From: Blautia faecis | Lineage (GTDB): Bacteria; Bacillota; Clostridia; Lachnospirales; Lachnospiraceae | NCBI RefSeq assembly: GCF_020554845.1 | Contig: NZ_JAJCIA010000005.1 | Location: 62,001-126,000, forward strand | Reading direction: 5' to 3' | Length of the DNA stretch: 64,000 nucleotides | Shown: one piece after another, positions 17,184 through 26,466 of the stretch | Position numbering within the stretch: position 1 is the first letter of the stretch | How the letters are laid out: each line of letters starts with the position of its first letter | Position numbers and translations under genes: made by a program | Notes under the pieces: generated by a model | Told to the model about the DNA's origin: nothing | Seen by the model: the letters and a program-made list of their open reading frames with translations, nothing else | Databases searched by the model: none

Positions 17184-17678
17184 ATGAAATACAGAGATGA
17201 GTTCCACATTGCATCCACTGCGATTCTGCTCAGTGTGGCTATGGTTGGAATTTCCGTAGTCGTTCCCAAAGAAAGCAGAGTGCCAACTGCCAAGACCACA
17301 TTAACAGAGGCTCCTGAAACAGCTGCAGAAGCGGAAGCTGCACAGCAGGAAGAATTTCCAATTTACAGTCAGGACAGTAATTATGACGAGACTTACGATT
17401 ACAGCCAGGAAGATAGTTCCTACGATGACAGCTATGATTCTTCTGGCGGTGATTCTTCTGGAAGCGACCAGATCACTTATCCTACTGAGGATTCTGGAGA
17501 TAGCTCAGGAAGTGACACTTCCGATATTCCGGATTATACAGAAGATACCTCCGATGATTCCGGACAAGATAACAATGAGAACTGGGATTATATTGATAAT
17601 GGAGATGGTTCTGGTTCCGATAGCGAAGGAGACTATACGGAGGATACCTCCGATCAGGATATTGAATACTATGAATAA
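17184..17678 (+). CDS. Secreted or anchored acidic low-complexity protein
   Basis: A 164-residue protein of unknown function. An N-terminal hydrophobic segment (ASTAILLSVAMVGISVVV) would act as a signal anchor or signal peptide. From about residue 60 on it is nearly all Ser, Asp, Glu, Gly, Tyr and Thr, with loose repeats of SGDSS, YTEDTSD and DDSYDSS. The charge is very negative and there is no Cys and no sortase motif. GAGGTG precedes the ATG. It stands alone between the divergent dehydrogenase operon and a shared terminator. Similar acidic tails can bind cations or space a protein from the wall, but no function is claimed. Confidence 0.7.
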   Translation: MKYRDEFHIASTAILLSVAMVGISVVVPKESRVPTAKTTLTEAPETAAEAEAAQQEEFPIYSQDSNYDETYDYSQEDSSYDDSYDSSGGDSSGSDQITYPTEDSGDSSGSDTSDIPDYTEDTSDDSGQDNNENWDYIDNGDGSGSDSEGDYTEDTSDQDIEYYE

Positions 17679-17736
17679 AAAAGAATCCTGCCTGGCAGGG
17701 CTTGGAAATTCCAACGGAATTTCCTGTTACATAATA

Positions 17737-17766
17737 AAAATCCCCGGATTTCCGGGGATTTTATTA
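17737..17766. terminator. Bidirectional terminator
   Basis: AATCCCCGG ATT CCGGGGATT is a near-perfect hairpin with A/T runs on both sides. It serves the acidic-protein gene on plus and the NUDIX gene on minus. Confidence 0.8.
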
Positions 17767-18381
17767 TTATCTGATTTTATTCAAAAATCCAAATGGTTCC
17801 TTATCTTCCAGAAAATGCATCAGCATATATGCCGTCATGATTGCTACATTCTCTTCCTTCAGAATCCGCTTCACTTCCTCGCGGTCCGCCAGAATCACTT
17901 CAATCTCTTCCGTATCTTCCTGTGCCTTGGAACTGATTTCGCCGCTGGCATATCCATATACAGTCGCACAAGACTCGTCTGTCATTCCTACAGTAGTGAA
18001 ATAGGGCTTCTGGTAAGCTTCTGCTACCGGAATAGGATCAAGCTTCAGTCCGGTTTCCTCGTACATTTCACGAATTGCGCCTTCATGGTAATTCTCATCT
18101 GGCTCTACCAGACCAGCTGGAAATTCATAAATATAATCACCTAATGTATAACGATACTGGCGAATCAACACCACTTTGTCATGTTTTTCGCCATAAATGC
18201 TATAAATGATCACACCGTCCGGATTGTTCTTATGTGTCACCATTTTCAGGCTGTCTACATCTTTTGCACGGGAAGACACAAAATAGTTTACCGGGGTATT
18301 GTGCACACTGGTGGCTTTTACATTATAAAGGTTTACATAACGATTATCTGTCTGTTTGGTAATGCTGTTGATTTTTCCCAT
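17767..18381 (-). CDS. NUDIX hydrolase, ADP-ribose pyrophosphatase-like
   Basis: A 204-residue protein. The NUDIX box fits GX5EX7REUXEEXGU exactly (GLVEPDENYHEGAI followed by REMYEETGL, near residue 90). The preceding VVLIRQYRYTLGDYIYEFPAG is typical of ADP-ribose/sugar-nucleotide pyrophosphatases. The ATG is at 18381, with AAAAGAGG upstream. Cytoplasmic; probably monocistronic. Confidence 0.88.
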   Translation of the reverse strand: MGKINSITKQTDNRYVNLYNVKATSVHNTPVNYFVSSRAKDVDSLKMVTHKNNPDGVIIYSIYGEKHDKVVLIRQYRYTLGDYIYEFPAGLVEPDENYHEGAIREMYEETGLKLDPIPVAEAYQKPYFTTVGMTDESCATVYGYASGEISSKAQEDTEEIEVILADREEVKRILKEENVAIMTAYMLMHFLEDKEPFGFLNKIR

Positions 18382-18427
18382 AGGAACCTCTTTTCGTCAG
18401 TTCTTGCTGTTCTGGTCAGAGGTCTCG

Positions 18428-18593
18428 CTAGAGCGTGTTTGAAAAAGGCTTTCTGCAAGATGTGCGTCACAATTTGTGGGAGATTTTGTCCGGATAAGGG
18501 CGCCGTAGCGGGCTACGGCAACCGAATTCGGGCAAAATACACCGCAAAGTGGGGCGTGCAGATTGCGGGAATGATTTTTCAAACAGGCTCTAG
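18428..18593. repeat. Full-length inverted-repeat element, family A (copy 4)
   Basis: A 166 bp element bounded by CTAGAGCGTGTTTGAAAAA and TTTTTCAAACAGGCTCTAG. It carries an internal palindrome, GCCGTAGCGGGCTACGGC, and the conserved words ACCGCAAAGTGGGGCG and GATTGCGGGAATG. It has no coding frame with a ribosome site and is MITE-like. It lies between the ribU and NUDIX genes. Confidence 0.75.
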
Positions 18594-18614
18594 ATCTCAC
18601 CAAGGAACAGAGAA

Positions 18615-19256
18615 TCAGTCACCGCGAAGAATCACACGGATTCTTTTATAAATAAAGAACACGATCACTGAGGTTAATGTGTATTTGAATAAATTGAATG
18701 GTACAAGAATCATAATTGCAAAAGTAAGAAGGTTGGTTACACCGCTGTGTACTGCTGCACCCATTTCAATAAATGCCTGTACCGGCATTCCAAATGCCTT
18801 GCCGTATGCCGGAAGAAGTACAAATGCGTTTACAAAGCATGCAAGCACTGTGGTAAGAATTACACCTGCTGCCATACCTGCCACTGCGTGTGTTCTTGTC
18901 TTCTTATGCTGATAACGATAAATCAGTCCGGCTGGAACTACGTAAGAACAGCCAAAGAGGAAGTTTGCCACATCACCAACGCCTGCTGTCATAGTTCCCT
19001 TGGTTACCAGATGTACCAGAATCTTCACCAGTTCGATCAGTATACCTGCTACAGGTCCCATTGCAAAAGAACCGATCAGTGCTGGAATCTCAGAGAAATC
19101 CAACTGATAAAAGGACGGTGCCAGAAATGGCAGCGGTACCTCAAAATTCATCAACACACCTGCCACAGCACCTAACATTGCTACCTGGGCAATGGTTCTG
19201 GTGCGGCTTCGCTCCATTACGTTTCCATTTTTGATTACTTGTTCGCTCATACTCAT
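18615..19256 (-). CDS. ribU: Riboflavin ECF-transporter S component RibU
   Basis: A 213-residue membrane protein with about six hydrophobic segments. The segment GPVAGILIELVKILVHLV near residue 67 is characteristic of RibU, and the AxxxA-like helix AQVAMLGAVAGVL is the usual contact with the EcfT subunit. Assignment to riboflavin is strongly supported by the FMN riboswitch 160 bases upstream. The ECF energising proteins are not in this window and are presumably shared. Confidence 0.9.
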   Translation of the reverse strand: MSMSEQVIKNGNVMERSRTRTIAQVAMLGAVAGVLMNFEVPLPFLAPSFYQLDFSEIPALIGSFAMGPVAGILIELVKILVHLVTKGTMTAGVGDVANFLFGCSYVVPAGLIYRYQHKKTRTHAVAGMAAGVILTTVLACFVNAFVLLPAYGKAFGMPVQAFIEMGAAVHSGVTNLLTFAIMILVPFNLFKYTLTSVIVFFIYKRIRVILRGD

Positions 19257-19309
19257 TGCTCCTTAAATTATAATATTTAAAGAAAATTTCTGCAAGTATG
19301 GGATTAAAA

Positions 19310-19333
19310 TGTTACCAGTAAACAGTAACGTTA
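19310..19333. repeat. Repeat family D (GTTACTGTT... palindromic unit)
   Basis: GTTACCAGTAAACAGTAAC, a short imperfect palindrome also found near 52562, 52709 and 52734 and, with changes, at 59964. Confidence 0.5.
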
Positions 19334-19345
19334 AAATCACCACAT

Positions 19346-19372
19346 AAAAAGCCCCGGAATCTCTTCCGGGGC
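19346..19372 (-). terminator. Terminator of the FMN riboswitch expression platform
   Basis: On the minus strand GCCCCGGAAGAGATTCCGGGGC followed by TTTTT, lying about 45 bases after the aptamer and before ribU. The layout fits FMN-induced premature termination. Confidence 0.8.
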
Positions 19373-19416
19373 AATGAGCACGTACAAAAAAATCAACCGA
19401 TCTAAATATTCTGCGC

Positions 19417-19550
19417 GTTCTTCTCTCATCCAGACTTTACTGTCGGTTTTGGAATTTCACCAAATCAGCCGCCAAAGCGGGTCGCGGACTATACCGCCGG
19501 TAGGGAATTTCGATTTCCAAGGATTTCGATCACCCTGCCCCGAAGAAATT
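19417..19550 (-). ncRNA. FMN riboswitch (RFN element)
   Basis: On the minus strand the conserved RFN pieces appear in order: TTCTTCGGGGCAGGGTG, then CCGGCGGTATAGTCCGCGAC, then GGTGAAATTCCAAAACCGAC, then AGTCTGGATGAGAGAAGAA. The outer TTCTTC/GAAGAA helix closes. It binds FMN and represses riboflavin uptake by switching on the following terminator. Confidence 0.97.
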
Positions 19551-19645
19551 TTCTTTTCATGGTGGATTATACAATAGAAATAAGATAATTTCAATAGGAA
19601 ATCTATTTGTACATCTATTTCATATTTTCTATTATATATCTATTA

Positions 19646-20554
19646 TCATTTGTCTTTATTTGTCTCCACAACATGTACATCCATCTGTGGATACGGAATG
19701 GAAATTCCGTTGGCATCAAAAGATTCTTTGATTTTCTCATTGAGGCGCCATTTGATCTTCCAATATTTATCGGTGGGCACCCAGACGCGAAGGCCCATGA
19801 CTACGGCGCTGTCAGCAAGTTCGTCTACAAAGACCAGCATGTCTTTGTCCGATTTGGTTCCGGGATCTTCCTGTAAAATGTGCTGCAAAAGCTTTTTTGC
19901 TTTCTTAATATCGGAATCATAGGAAATTTCCACTTTGATTTCCAGGTTACGCAAATTCTGCGCAGTTACATTGATAATGGTGCTGTTGGATAATTTTCCA
20001 TTTGGAATGATTACGTGCTTATTGTCAATGGTGATCAGGGTCGTATAGAACATCTCAACCTTATATACGGTTCCCTCCGTTCCACCAGCCTGATCCTGTA
20101 TAATATAATCTCCTACCTGAAAGGGCTTAAACAAAAGCAGCATAACACCGCCAGACAGATTCTCCAGACCGCCCTGCAAAGCAAGACCAATGGTAACGCC
20201 GGCAGTTCCCAGAAGAGCTGCTACGGAAGATTCCTTCACACCGAAATTAGTAGCTATATTAAAAATCAGAATCAGATACAGCAAAAATTTTCCAAAAGAA
20301 CAGATGAACTGGGCAACCCCCATGTCTATACCGGCCTTTTCCATGGAACTCTTCGCAACCTTCAGAAGCCACTTGATCAGCTTTGTTCCCACATAAAACG
20401 CTACAATAGAAAGAACCACTTTCATTCCGAAGCTGATCAAATCCGGAATATGACCGTTAAAGTAAGCCTTGATCTGATCCCAGTTGGAGTTTACTTTATC
20501 CACTGTTTCCTGGACAGTCTCCTGAACTGCATTCTCTATAACCTGTCCTTCCAA
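19646..20554 (-). CDS. mscS: Small-conductance mechanosensitive channel, MscS family
   Basis: A 302-residue membrane protein with three hydrophobic segments; the pore-lining helix is LGTAGVTIGLALQGGLENLSGG near residue 125. The following beta domain has FQVGDYI and PNGKLSN, both MscS signatures. It opens on osmotic down-shock. The longer frame to 20698 lacks a ribosome site; the TTG at 20554 with AAAGGAG upstream is the better start. Confidence 0.88.
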   Translation of the reverse strand: MEGQVIENAVQETVQETVDKVNSNWDQIKAYFNGHIPDLISFGMKVVLSIVAFYVGTKLIKWLLKVAKSSMEKAGIDMGVAQFICSFGKFLLYLILIFNIATNFGVKESSVAALLGTAGVTIGLALQGGLENLSGGVMLLLFKPFQVGDYIIQDQAGGTEGTVYKVEMFYTTLITIDNKHVIIPNGKLSNSTIINVTAQNLRNLEIKVEISYDSDIKKAKKLLQHILQEDPGTKSDKDMLVFVDELADSAVVMGLRVWVPTDKYWKIKWRLNEKIKESFDANGISIPYPQMDVHVVETNKDK

Positions 20555-20732
20555 ATTCCCATCTCCTTTTTTCAGTCCTTTCCCACAAACAACTCTGTCC
20601 CTTGTTATCCAAAAACAATTTCGTCCACTCCGCTCAAAATCGCAAAGGCGGCAGGAACTAATACCATTTAAAACAGGGCAATCTGGCCTGTTTTCCACCG
20701 GAAATTCATTTTGGAAACAAATTATCCACCGT

Positions 20733-20996
20733 CTACTGCAAGACTCTCCACAGTAGCAACTGCGCTGCCAGAATTAACGGCACACCCAGACGGAATTTCC
20801 ATTTTCTGGTTTTATGATGAAAAAACTGCATTCCAAGAAGAGCTCCAGCGGAACCGCCAATGGCAGCCACCGCAAGAAGCTGGGCTTCCGGGATGCGCCA
20901 CTGTTTTCTGATGGCTTTCTGCTTGTCCATGCCGTACATCCCGAAGGCTGCGATATTAACTAAAACCAGATATACAACAAGAATATTTTCTAACAT
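20733..20996 (-). CDS. DUF1294 small membrane protein
   Basis: An 87-residue protein with two or three hydrophobic segments. The family motif is MYGMDKQKAIRKQWRIPE followed by GGSAGALLGMQFFHHKTRK and FRLGVP. Function unknown in the family. An upstream TTG at 21026 lies in repeat family A and is not a likely start. Confidence 0.8.
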   Translation of the reverse strand: MLENILVVYLVLVNIAAFGMYGMDKQKAIRKQWRIPEAQLLAVAAIGGSAGALLGMQFFHHKTRKWKFRLGVPLILAAQLLLWRVLQ

Positions 20997-21023
20997 TTTA
21001 ATCCAACTCTCTAATTTCCCTGC

Positions 21024-21066
21024 CAAACACGCTATAAAGCGTGTTTGAAAAAGGCTTTCTACAAGG
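21024..21066. repeat. Repeat family A, two half copies head to head
   Basis: CAAACACGCT ATA AAGCGTGTTTG forms a perfect palindrome, extended on one side by AAAAAGGCTTTCTACAAGG. It lies between tex and the DUF1294 gene. Confidence 0.55.
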
Positions 21067-21106
21067 CAATGGCAAGAGAAGAGAAATAATGTTTTCCCTC
21101 TTCTCT

Positions 21107-23266
21107 TTATTTATTTAATCCCTTCATAGAAAGGCTGATCCGGTTCTTCTTCTCATCCACACCGAGAACGCGAACCTCCACAACATCTCCAACGCTTACA
21201 GCTTCCAATGGGTGTTTGATAAATTTCTCACTCATCTGGGAAATATGAACAAGTCCGTCCTGATGAACTCCGATATCAACAAAAGCTCCGAAATCGATTA
21301 CGTTGCGGACAGTTCCTTTCAGGATCATACCCTCTTTCAGATCCTTAATATCCAGTACGTCTGTGCGGAGAATCGGCTTCGGCATCTCATCACGCGGATC
21401 TCGTGCCGGTTTCTCCAGCTCTTTTACAATATCCCTAAGAGTAATCTCTCCAATTTCCAGCTCATCTGCAGTCTTCTTGTAATCCCTGATCTGTCTGGAA
21501 AGTCCGGCAAGCTTGCCTCCTGCAATATCTTCAGCGGAATATCCCAGTTTCTCAAGAAGCCTGGAAGCCGCCTCATAGCTCTCCGGGTGAACGCTTGTCG
21601 CGTCAAGAGGATTGGAGCCGCCTGTAATACGCATGAAACCAGCGCACTGCTCGAATGCTTTCGGTCCAAGCTTCGCAACCTTCAGAAGATCTTTTCGGCT
21701 TGTGAAACGGCCATTCTCCTCACGGTAAATTACAATGTTCTTTGCAATAGCCTTGGAAACACCGGAAATATACTCAAGAAGGGAAGCAGAAGCAGTATTT
21801 AAATCCACACCTACTTTATTTACAGAATCCTCAACCACACCTGTCAGAGCCTCGCCAAGCTTCTTCTGGTTCATATCATGCTGATACTGCCCTACACCAA
21901 TGGATTTCGGATCGATCTTAACCAGCTCAGCCAGAGGATCCTGCACACGTCTTGCAATGGAGGTAGCACTTCTCTGTCCTACATCAAAATTTGGGAATTC
22001 GTCTGTAGCAAGCTTGCTTGCAGAGTAAACAGAAGCACCTGCCTCATTTGTAATCACATACTGAACCTTCGCTTCCGGAATCTCCTTCAGCATATCAACA
22101 ATAACCTGCTCAGACTCTCTGGAAGCAGTACCATTTCCAACAGAAATCAAGGAAATGCCATACTTCTTGATCATAGCTTCTACTGTATCCTTCGCAGCGC
22201 GAATCTTCTTCTCGTTAGTAGGAGCAGTTGGATAAACAACTGTGGTATCCAGAACTTTTCCAGTAGGATCTACAACGGCCAGCTTACAGCCTGTACGGAA
22301 GGCCGGATCCCATCCAAGGACAGTCTGTCCGGCGATTGGAGGCTGCATGAGAAGCTGCTCCAGATTTTTGCCAAATACTTTGATGGCTCCGTCCTCTGCC
22401 TTCTCAGTCAAGTCACTTCTGATCTCGCGCTCGATTGCAGGAGCGATCAGACGCTTGTAACTGTCCTCTGTCACTTCTTTCAGAATCGGTGTAGTAAATG
22501 GATTGTCTCGGGTGATCACCTGCTTCTCAAGGTAACGAAGAATATCTTCTTCTGGTGCAGCTACCTTGATAGTGAGGAATTTCTCTTTCTCACCACGGTT
22601 CAGCGCCAGCACACGATGTCCAGCCAGCTTCTTCACCGGCTCCTCAAACTCATAATACATCTCGTATACAGACTGTGCCTCCGGATCTTTTGCCGTAGAA
22701 CTGATGGTTCCTTTTTTTGCAGTAAGATCACGGATGTGGATTCGATAATCTGCCTCATCGGAAATATGCTCTGCAATAATGTCCTTTGCACCAGCAATGG
22801 CATCTGCCACAGAAGCAACCTCTTTTTCCTCGGAAACAAAGGCTTCTGCTTCTTCCTCGATGGACTTGCCTGTCATCTGAAGCATAATAATATTTGCCAG
22901 CGGCTCCAGACCTTTTTCCTTGGCAATTGCTGCCCTGGTACGTCTCTTCGGACGGTACGGACGATAAAGATCCTCTACCACTACCAGTGTCTGTGCTGCC
23001 AGGATCTGTGCTTTCAGCTCTTCTGTCAGTTTTCCCTGGTCCTCAATGCTGGAAAGAACCTGATTCTTCTTGTCTTCCAGATTTCGAAGATAAGTCAGTC
23101 TCTCGTTCAGGTTACGAAGCTGCTCATCATTTAAGGTTCCAGTAGCTTCTTTTCTATATCGTGAAATAAAAGGGATGGTGTTTCCCTCATCGATCAATTT
23201 AACAGCAGCTTCTACCTGCCATTTCTGCACCCCAAGTTCCTGGGTGATTACCTGTAAAATATCCAT
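21107..23266 (-). CDS. tex: Tex-family RNA-binding transcription accessory protein
   Basis: A 719-residue cytoplasmic protein of the expected length. In order: an N-terminal Tex helical region (EAAVKLIDEGNTIPFISRYRKE), a YqgF-like RNase H fold (VLGWDPAFRTGCKLAVVD, near 330), helix-hairpin-helix repeats (GLGP-like AKLGPKAFEQCAGF, near 535) and a C-terminal S1 RNA-binding domain (GTVRNVIDFGAFVDIGVHQDGLVH, seen as GTVRNVIDFGAFVDIG, near 650). It is thought to help RNA polymerase processivity. Confidence 0.95.
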   Translation of the reverse strand: MDILQVITQELGVQKWQVEAAVKLIDEGNTIPFISRYRKEATGTLNDEQLRNLNERLTYLRNLEDKKNQVLSSIEDQGKLTEELKAQILAAQTLVVVEDLYRPYRPKRRTRAAIAKEKGLEPLANIIMLQMTGKSIEEEAEAFVSEEKEVASVADAIAGAKDIIAEHISDEADYRIHIRDLTAKKGTISSTAKDPEAQSVYEMYYEFEEPVKKLAGHRVLALNRGEKEKFLTIKVAAPEEDILRYLEKQVITRDNPFTTPILKEVTEDSYKRLIAPAIEREIRSDLTEKAEDGAIKVFGKNLEQLLMQPPIAGQTVLGWDPAFRTGCKLAVVDPTGKVLDTTVVYPTAPTNEKKIRAAKDTVEAMIKKYGISLISVGNGTASRESEQVIVDMLKEIPEAKVQYVITNEAGASVYSASKLATDEFPNFDVGQRSATSIARRVQDPLAELVKIDPKSIGVGQYQHDMNQKKLGEALTGVVEDSVNKVGVDLNTASASLLEYISGVSKAIAKNIVIYREENGRFTSRKDLLKVAKLGPKAFEQCAGFMRITGGSNPLDATSVHPESYEAASRLLEKLGYSAEDIAGGKLAGLSRQIRDYKKTADELEIGEITLRDIVKELEKPARDPRDEMPKPILRTDVLDIKDLKEGMILKGTVRNVIDFGAFVDIGVHQDGLVHISQMSEKFIKHPLEAVSVGDVVEVRVLGVDEKKNRISLSMKGLNK

Positions 23267-23296
23267 TTTTTCAATCTCCTCTTGTTGCTTGTATTT

Positions 23297-24124
23297 CTAA
23301 TTTCTGTAACCGTCATTATTTTCTGTATCATATCCGTTTCCAGAATCATTGGTCCAGTTATGAAAGCCGCCGTCAGCAGTTCCATCTCCTGGCAGTCTGT
23401 AGTCCAGTTCCCCATCCAGATCCCGATAAAATGCCACCATGGACATTTCCATATAAGGCATGATCCAGAAAAGTGCAATATAGAACGTGAACACAGATAA
23501 TAACAAAAGCGGGATAAAGCTGAGATTCAGCTTCACATATCTCCAGATATTTCCCTTCATCAGCCTTGCGCTCTCTTTCAGTGCCTGGATTCCTCCAAGC
23601 TCTGTGTCATCCGCCATGAGAAAGTAGGTCATGGCAAATGGAAGGGAAATAAGAAAATTCAGCAAAGTGCTTACAGCCAGCAGTCCCAGAGTCATGGAAA
23701 GCCACTGGATCTGGGAATCCACAGTCAGTCCCGGATCTGTGGTAAAGCTCACATAATAGTAAGGGATTGCTGTGACCAGCTGGATCAGCGCCAGCACAAA
23801 GCCTGCAACGATCACCCTGTCTGGCTGGTTTTTGAAAAAGTAGCCCAGATCTCCCAGAGAAAACTCCTTTCCCCTGGAAATATTCAAAAGCATATACCCC
23901 AGACCAGCGGAAATGATCCCCACGATCAGTGACACCACCAGCATAAATACTTCACTGAGAACCAGATCCAGCGCGGATGTGCCAGAAAATAAATTGGTAG
24001 AAAGGATTGTTCCTAAAGTATTCAGACCATACACTGCCAGAAGCCCAAGGATCACAGTTCCAACATGTCCCTGCAATGCCTTTTTTGCCTGCAGTTTGAT
24101 TTCCTTCGTACTTCTTTTTTTCAT
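23297..24124 (-). CDS. DUF975 family membrane protein
   Basis: A 275-residue protein with about six hydrophobic segments and the family start KEIKLQAKKALQGH; ALKESARLMKGNIWRYVKL near residue 190 is the conserved DUF975 block. The C-terminus is a hydrophilic Gly/Asp/Asn tail (GNGYDTENNDGYRN). Function unknown. An AGGAG box points to the ATG at 24124; the upstream frame to 24265 is not supported. Confidence 0.8.
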   Translation of the reverse strand: MKKRSTKEIKLQAKKALQGHVGTVILGLLAVYGLNTLGTILSTNLFSGTSALDLVLSEVFMLVVSLIVGIISAGLGYMLLNISRGKEFSLGDLGYFFKNQPDRVIVAGFVLALIQLVTAIPYYYVSFTTDPGLTVDSQIQWLSMTLGLLAVSTLLNFLISLPFAMTYFLMADDTELGGIQALKESARLMKGNIWRYVKLNLSFIPLLLLSVFTFYIALFWIMPYMEMSMVAFYRDLDGELDYRLPGDGTADGGFHNWTNDSGNGYDTENNDGYRN

Positions 24125-24286
24125 AATCATCATTCTCCTTTGCAGTGAAACAGCAGGCCGGGATTCTGATGCATCCCGGCCAGATATATTGCAGCACCAT
24201 TTCGCTGTTTTCACTTTTTGCTCCATTAAGCCATGCCAGTTGTTCCCAATATAGCATTCTTCCATCTGACATCTGTAATTTTTTAA

Positions 24287-25174
24287 TTACGCCGTTCTCT
24301 TGTTTCCCCAGAAAAACAGCGCTACCGTACCAGGACCTGTATGGCTTCCGATGGTAGTTCCGATGTTATTGATCTCAACCTTCCCATTTAATTTCGGGAA
24401 ACGCTCTTCCACCAGCCTTGCCACTTCCCTGGCATCCTCTATACATGCGGACTGGGAAATATAACATTTCCCACTATAGTCAAGTCCGCCCTCAGCGTAC
24501 TCTTCCATTTTGTCTACAACAGCCCGGATCACCTTTTTCTTGGTACGGATCTTAAATCTTGGGATCAGTTTTCCCTGATCATCCATATTCAGCAGCGGGC
24601 AGATATTCAGCATCGTGCCGAAAAAGCCGCTGGCCTTGGAAATACGGCCTCCTCTGATATAAAACGTAAGATCTGTGGAAAAAAACCAGTGATGCAGGTT
24701 CAGCTTGTGTTCCTCCGCCCAGGCATGAACCTCCTCAATGGGTCTGCCCTCATCCCGAAGGTCTGCAAGTTTATCCATAAAAAGCCCATATCCGGAGGAT
24801 GCTCCCAGAGAATCCACCACCAGGATCTTACGCCCCGGATATTTTTCCTCCAGATCCGCTTTTGCAACGTTAGCTGAATTGATAACGCCAGAAATTCCTG
24901 AAGACAGGCAGACATGGAGCACATCTTTTCCCTCTTTCAGAAATCCTTCGAAATATTCTTCGAATTCATCTGCATTTACCTGGGAAGTCTTGGTGGATGC
25001 ACCATCCTGCATGGCCTTATAAAATTGGTCAAATGGCATAGACTGTCCCAGATCATCTGCATATTCTTTTCCATTTAGTTCATAATGAAAGCAGATATAG
25101 GAAATATTTCTTTTCTCAAAATGTTCTTTCGTAAGGTCTGCTGTGGAACAGCAGCTGATCACATAGTCGCTCAT
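24287..25174 (-). CDS. DegV family fatty-acid-binding protein
   Basis: A 295-residue protein. The N-terminal SCCSTADLT and the TKTSQVNADEFEEYF segment match the DegV family. HVCLSSGISGVINSA and DSLGASSGYG contribute to the acyl-chain pocket, and FYIRGGRISKAS is the lid region. DegV proteins present fatty acids to fatty-acid kinase (FakB role), though no fakA is seen here. Confidence 0.88.
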   Translation of the reverse strand: MSDYVISCCSTADLTKEHFEKRNISYICFHYELNGKEYADDLGQSMPFDQFYKAMQDGASTKTSQVNADEFEEYFEGFLKEGKDVLHVCLSSGISGVINSANVAKADLEEKYPGRKILVVDSLGASSGYGLFMDKLADLRDEGRPIEEVHAWAEEHKLNLHHWFFSTDLTFYIRGGRISKASGFFGTMLNICPLLNMDDQGKLIPRFKIRTKKKVIRAVVDKMEEYAEGGLDYSGKCYISQSACIEDAREVARLVEERFPKLNGKVEINNIGTTIGSHTGPGTVALFFWGNKRTA

Positions 25175-25223
25175 ATTTCCCTCCTGTTACTAATTTTGCA
25201 AAACCTCCAGATCGGGTTCTCCC

Positions 25224-26435
25224 TTATTCTGGAAGAATTTCATTTCTGTACGCAACACTTGCCACTGTATCCGGATCCTCATCCTTGTTAAACCAGAACT
25301 GTGCCCGGTTGTCAATCTTGGTATCTGCAGTCTTATAAATATTCAGGTAATCTCCGTCCTCATCACACGCATAGCCTTTTTCCTCTGCAGCTGCGATCAG
25401 GTCCGCCTTCTTCGCACCCAGGGTAAATCCACCGGAAAGAGTAAGGGTAAGAGCATCACTGTCGTAATTGCCTACCTCAAGCTCCCGTACAAAACAGTTC
25501 TCGATGGCAGTTGCATCCTGGGTAAAATTGTAAACACTGAAATGCACACTCTGGTTATTCTTCATCATGTCTACAAATTCCAGATCCCGGCCAGCCACAT
25601 AAGCGCCATCTTCCACATCCTGAAGCTCCCAGCCATTCTCAAGGAATGCAGACACCGGAGCCGGAAGGGAATAAAGATCTCCGCAGAATTCCAACTGTGG
25701 AGCCAGCAGATCATCTCCCAGCTCAGTAGGAGCGGTATAGGAAGATACGATTTCTGGAACTTCCTCGCTTACACTTCCCTTGTCATATCCTTCTGGCTCT
25801 ACGAAGTTACGCATATCTACCTGCTTCAGAGTATTGTCATCCTTATATACATAGAAATGAACTTCCTCGTAATAATCTTTCGAGTAGGAATACTTGGTAT
25901 ACAGGTCTCCCTCGTAAGTATCGCTTGGATCACCATAAGCAGCTTTGATATCATCAAAATTGGATTTTCCCATTACGATTCCGCCAGGCAGTTCTACAGG
26001 AGTAGCCGCCACATCAAAATCATAGCTTGCATCAATATCAATTCCTGCTACCAGACACTGGTTTAATGGCAGCTGGTTGATTCCAAGATTGATCACATCT
26101 ACGGAAACGCGGTCGTCCCCTTTGTAAAAACTGATGGAACCATAGGAATTGGTTCCAACGCCCATCTCCGGGTCCTCGTTCTTGCCAAGTGTCCAGTCTG
26201 CTGCAAAATCCTGGTAATACATAGGGAACTGGTAAACCTTATCCCCGATCTTCACCTGAAAATCGTACAGGCTGTCGGACAGCTCTGTAACCGTTTCTGC
26301 ACCAGCCTCAGGCTCATCAGCAGCCTCTCCTGCTGCCTCTGTAGTTTCGGCTTCCTGTGCCTCTGCATAAGCCGCGGACGGAACCGCACACAGGCACATT
26401 GCTGTAAAAAGCACTCCCAATACTTTTCTTTTCAT
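25224..26435 (-). CDS. Secreted protein with two related domains, function unknown
   Basis: A 403-residue protein. The signal peptide KRKVLGVLFTAMCLCAVPSA ends at AYA; an Ala/Glu-rich linker follows to about residue 55. Two similar halves follow, each with a short strand pattern, a 'V..G' middle and an 'L.GG...G....D...A' end: VELPGGIVMGKSNFDDIKAA in the first and LSGGFTLGAKKADLIAAA in the second. AAGGAGG precedes the ATG at 26435; the longer frame to 26501 overlaps lysC. The family was not recognised. It may be co-transcribed with lysC by chance. Confidence 0.75.
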   Translation of the reverse strand: MKRKVLGVLFTAMCLCAVPSAAYAEAQEAETTEAAGEAADEPEAGAETVTELSDSLYDFQVKIGDKVYQFPMYYQDFAADWTLGKNEDPEMGVGTNSYGSISFYKGDDRVSVDVINLGINQLPLNQCLVAGIDIDASYDFDVAATPVELPGGIVMGKSNFDDIKAAYGDPSDTYEGDLYTKYSYSKDYYEEVHFYVYKDDNTLKQVDMRNFVEPEGYDKGSVSEEVPEIVSSYTAPTELGDDLLAPQLEFCGDLYSLPAPVSAFLENGWELQDVEDGAYVAGRDLEFVDMMKNNQSVHFSVYNFTQDATAIENCFVRELEVGNYDSDALTLTLSGGFTLGAKKADLIAAAEEKGYACDEDGDYLNIYKTADTKIDNRAQFWFNKDEDPDTVASVAYRNEILPE

Positions 26436-26466
26436 ACAGAAATTCCTCCTTAGAATGTATATTTGA

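Noticed and set aside
17009..17299. A 96-residue frame on the minus strand across the divergent promoter region
   Set aside because: It overlaps both promoters and the start of the acidic-protein gene, has no ribosome site and no family features.
18397..18603. A 68-residue frame on the minus strand
   Set aside because: It lies wholly inside the full-length family A element.
23952..24272. A 106-residue frame overlapping the DUF975 start
   Set aside because: It is out of frame with a well-supported gene and has no ribosome site.
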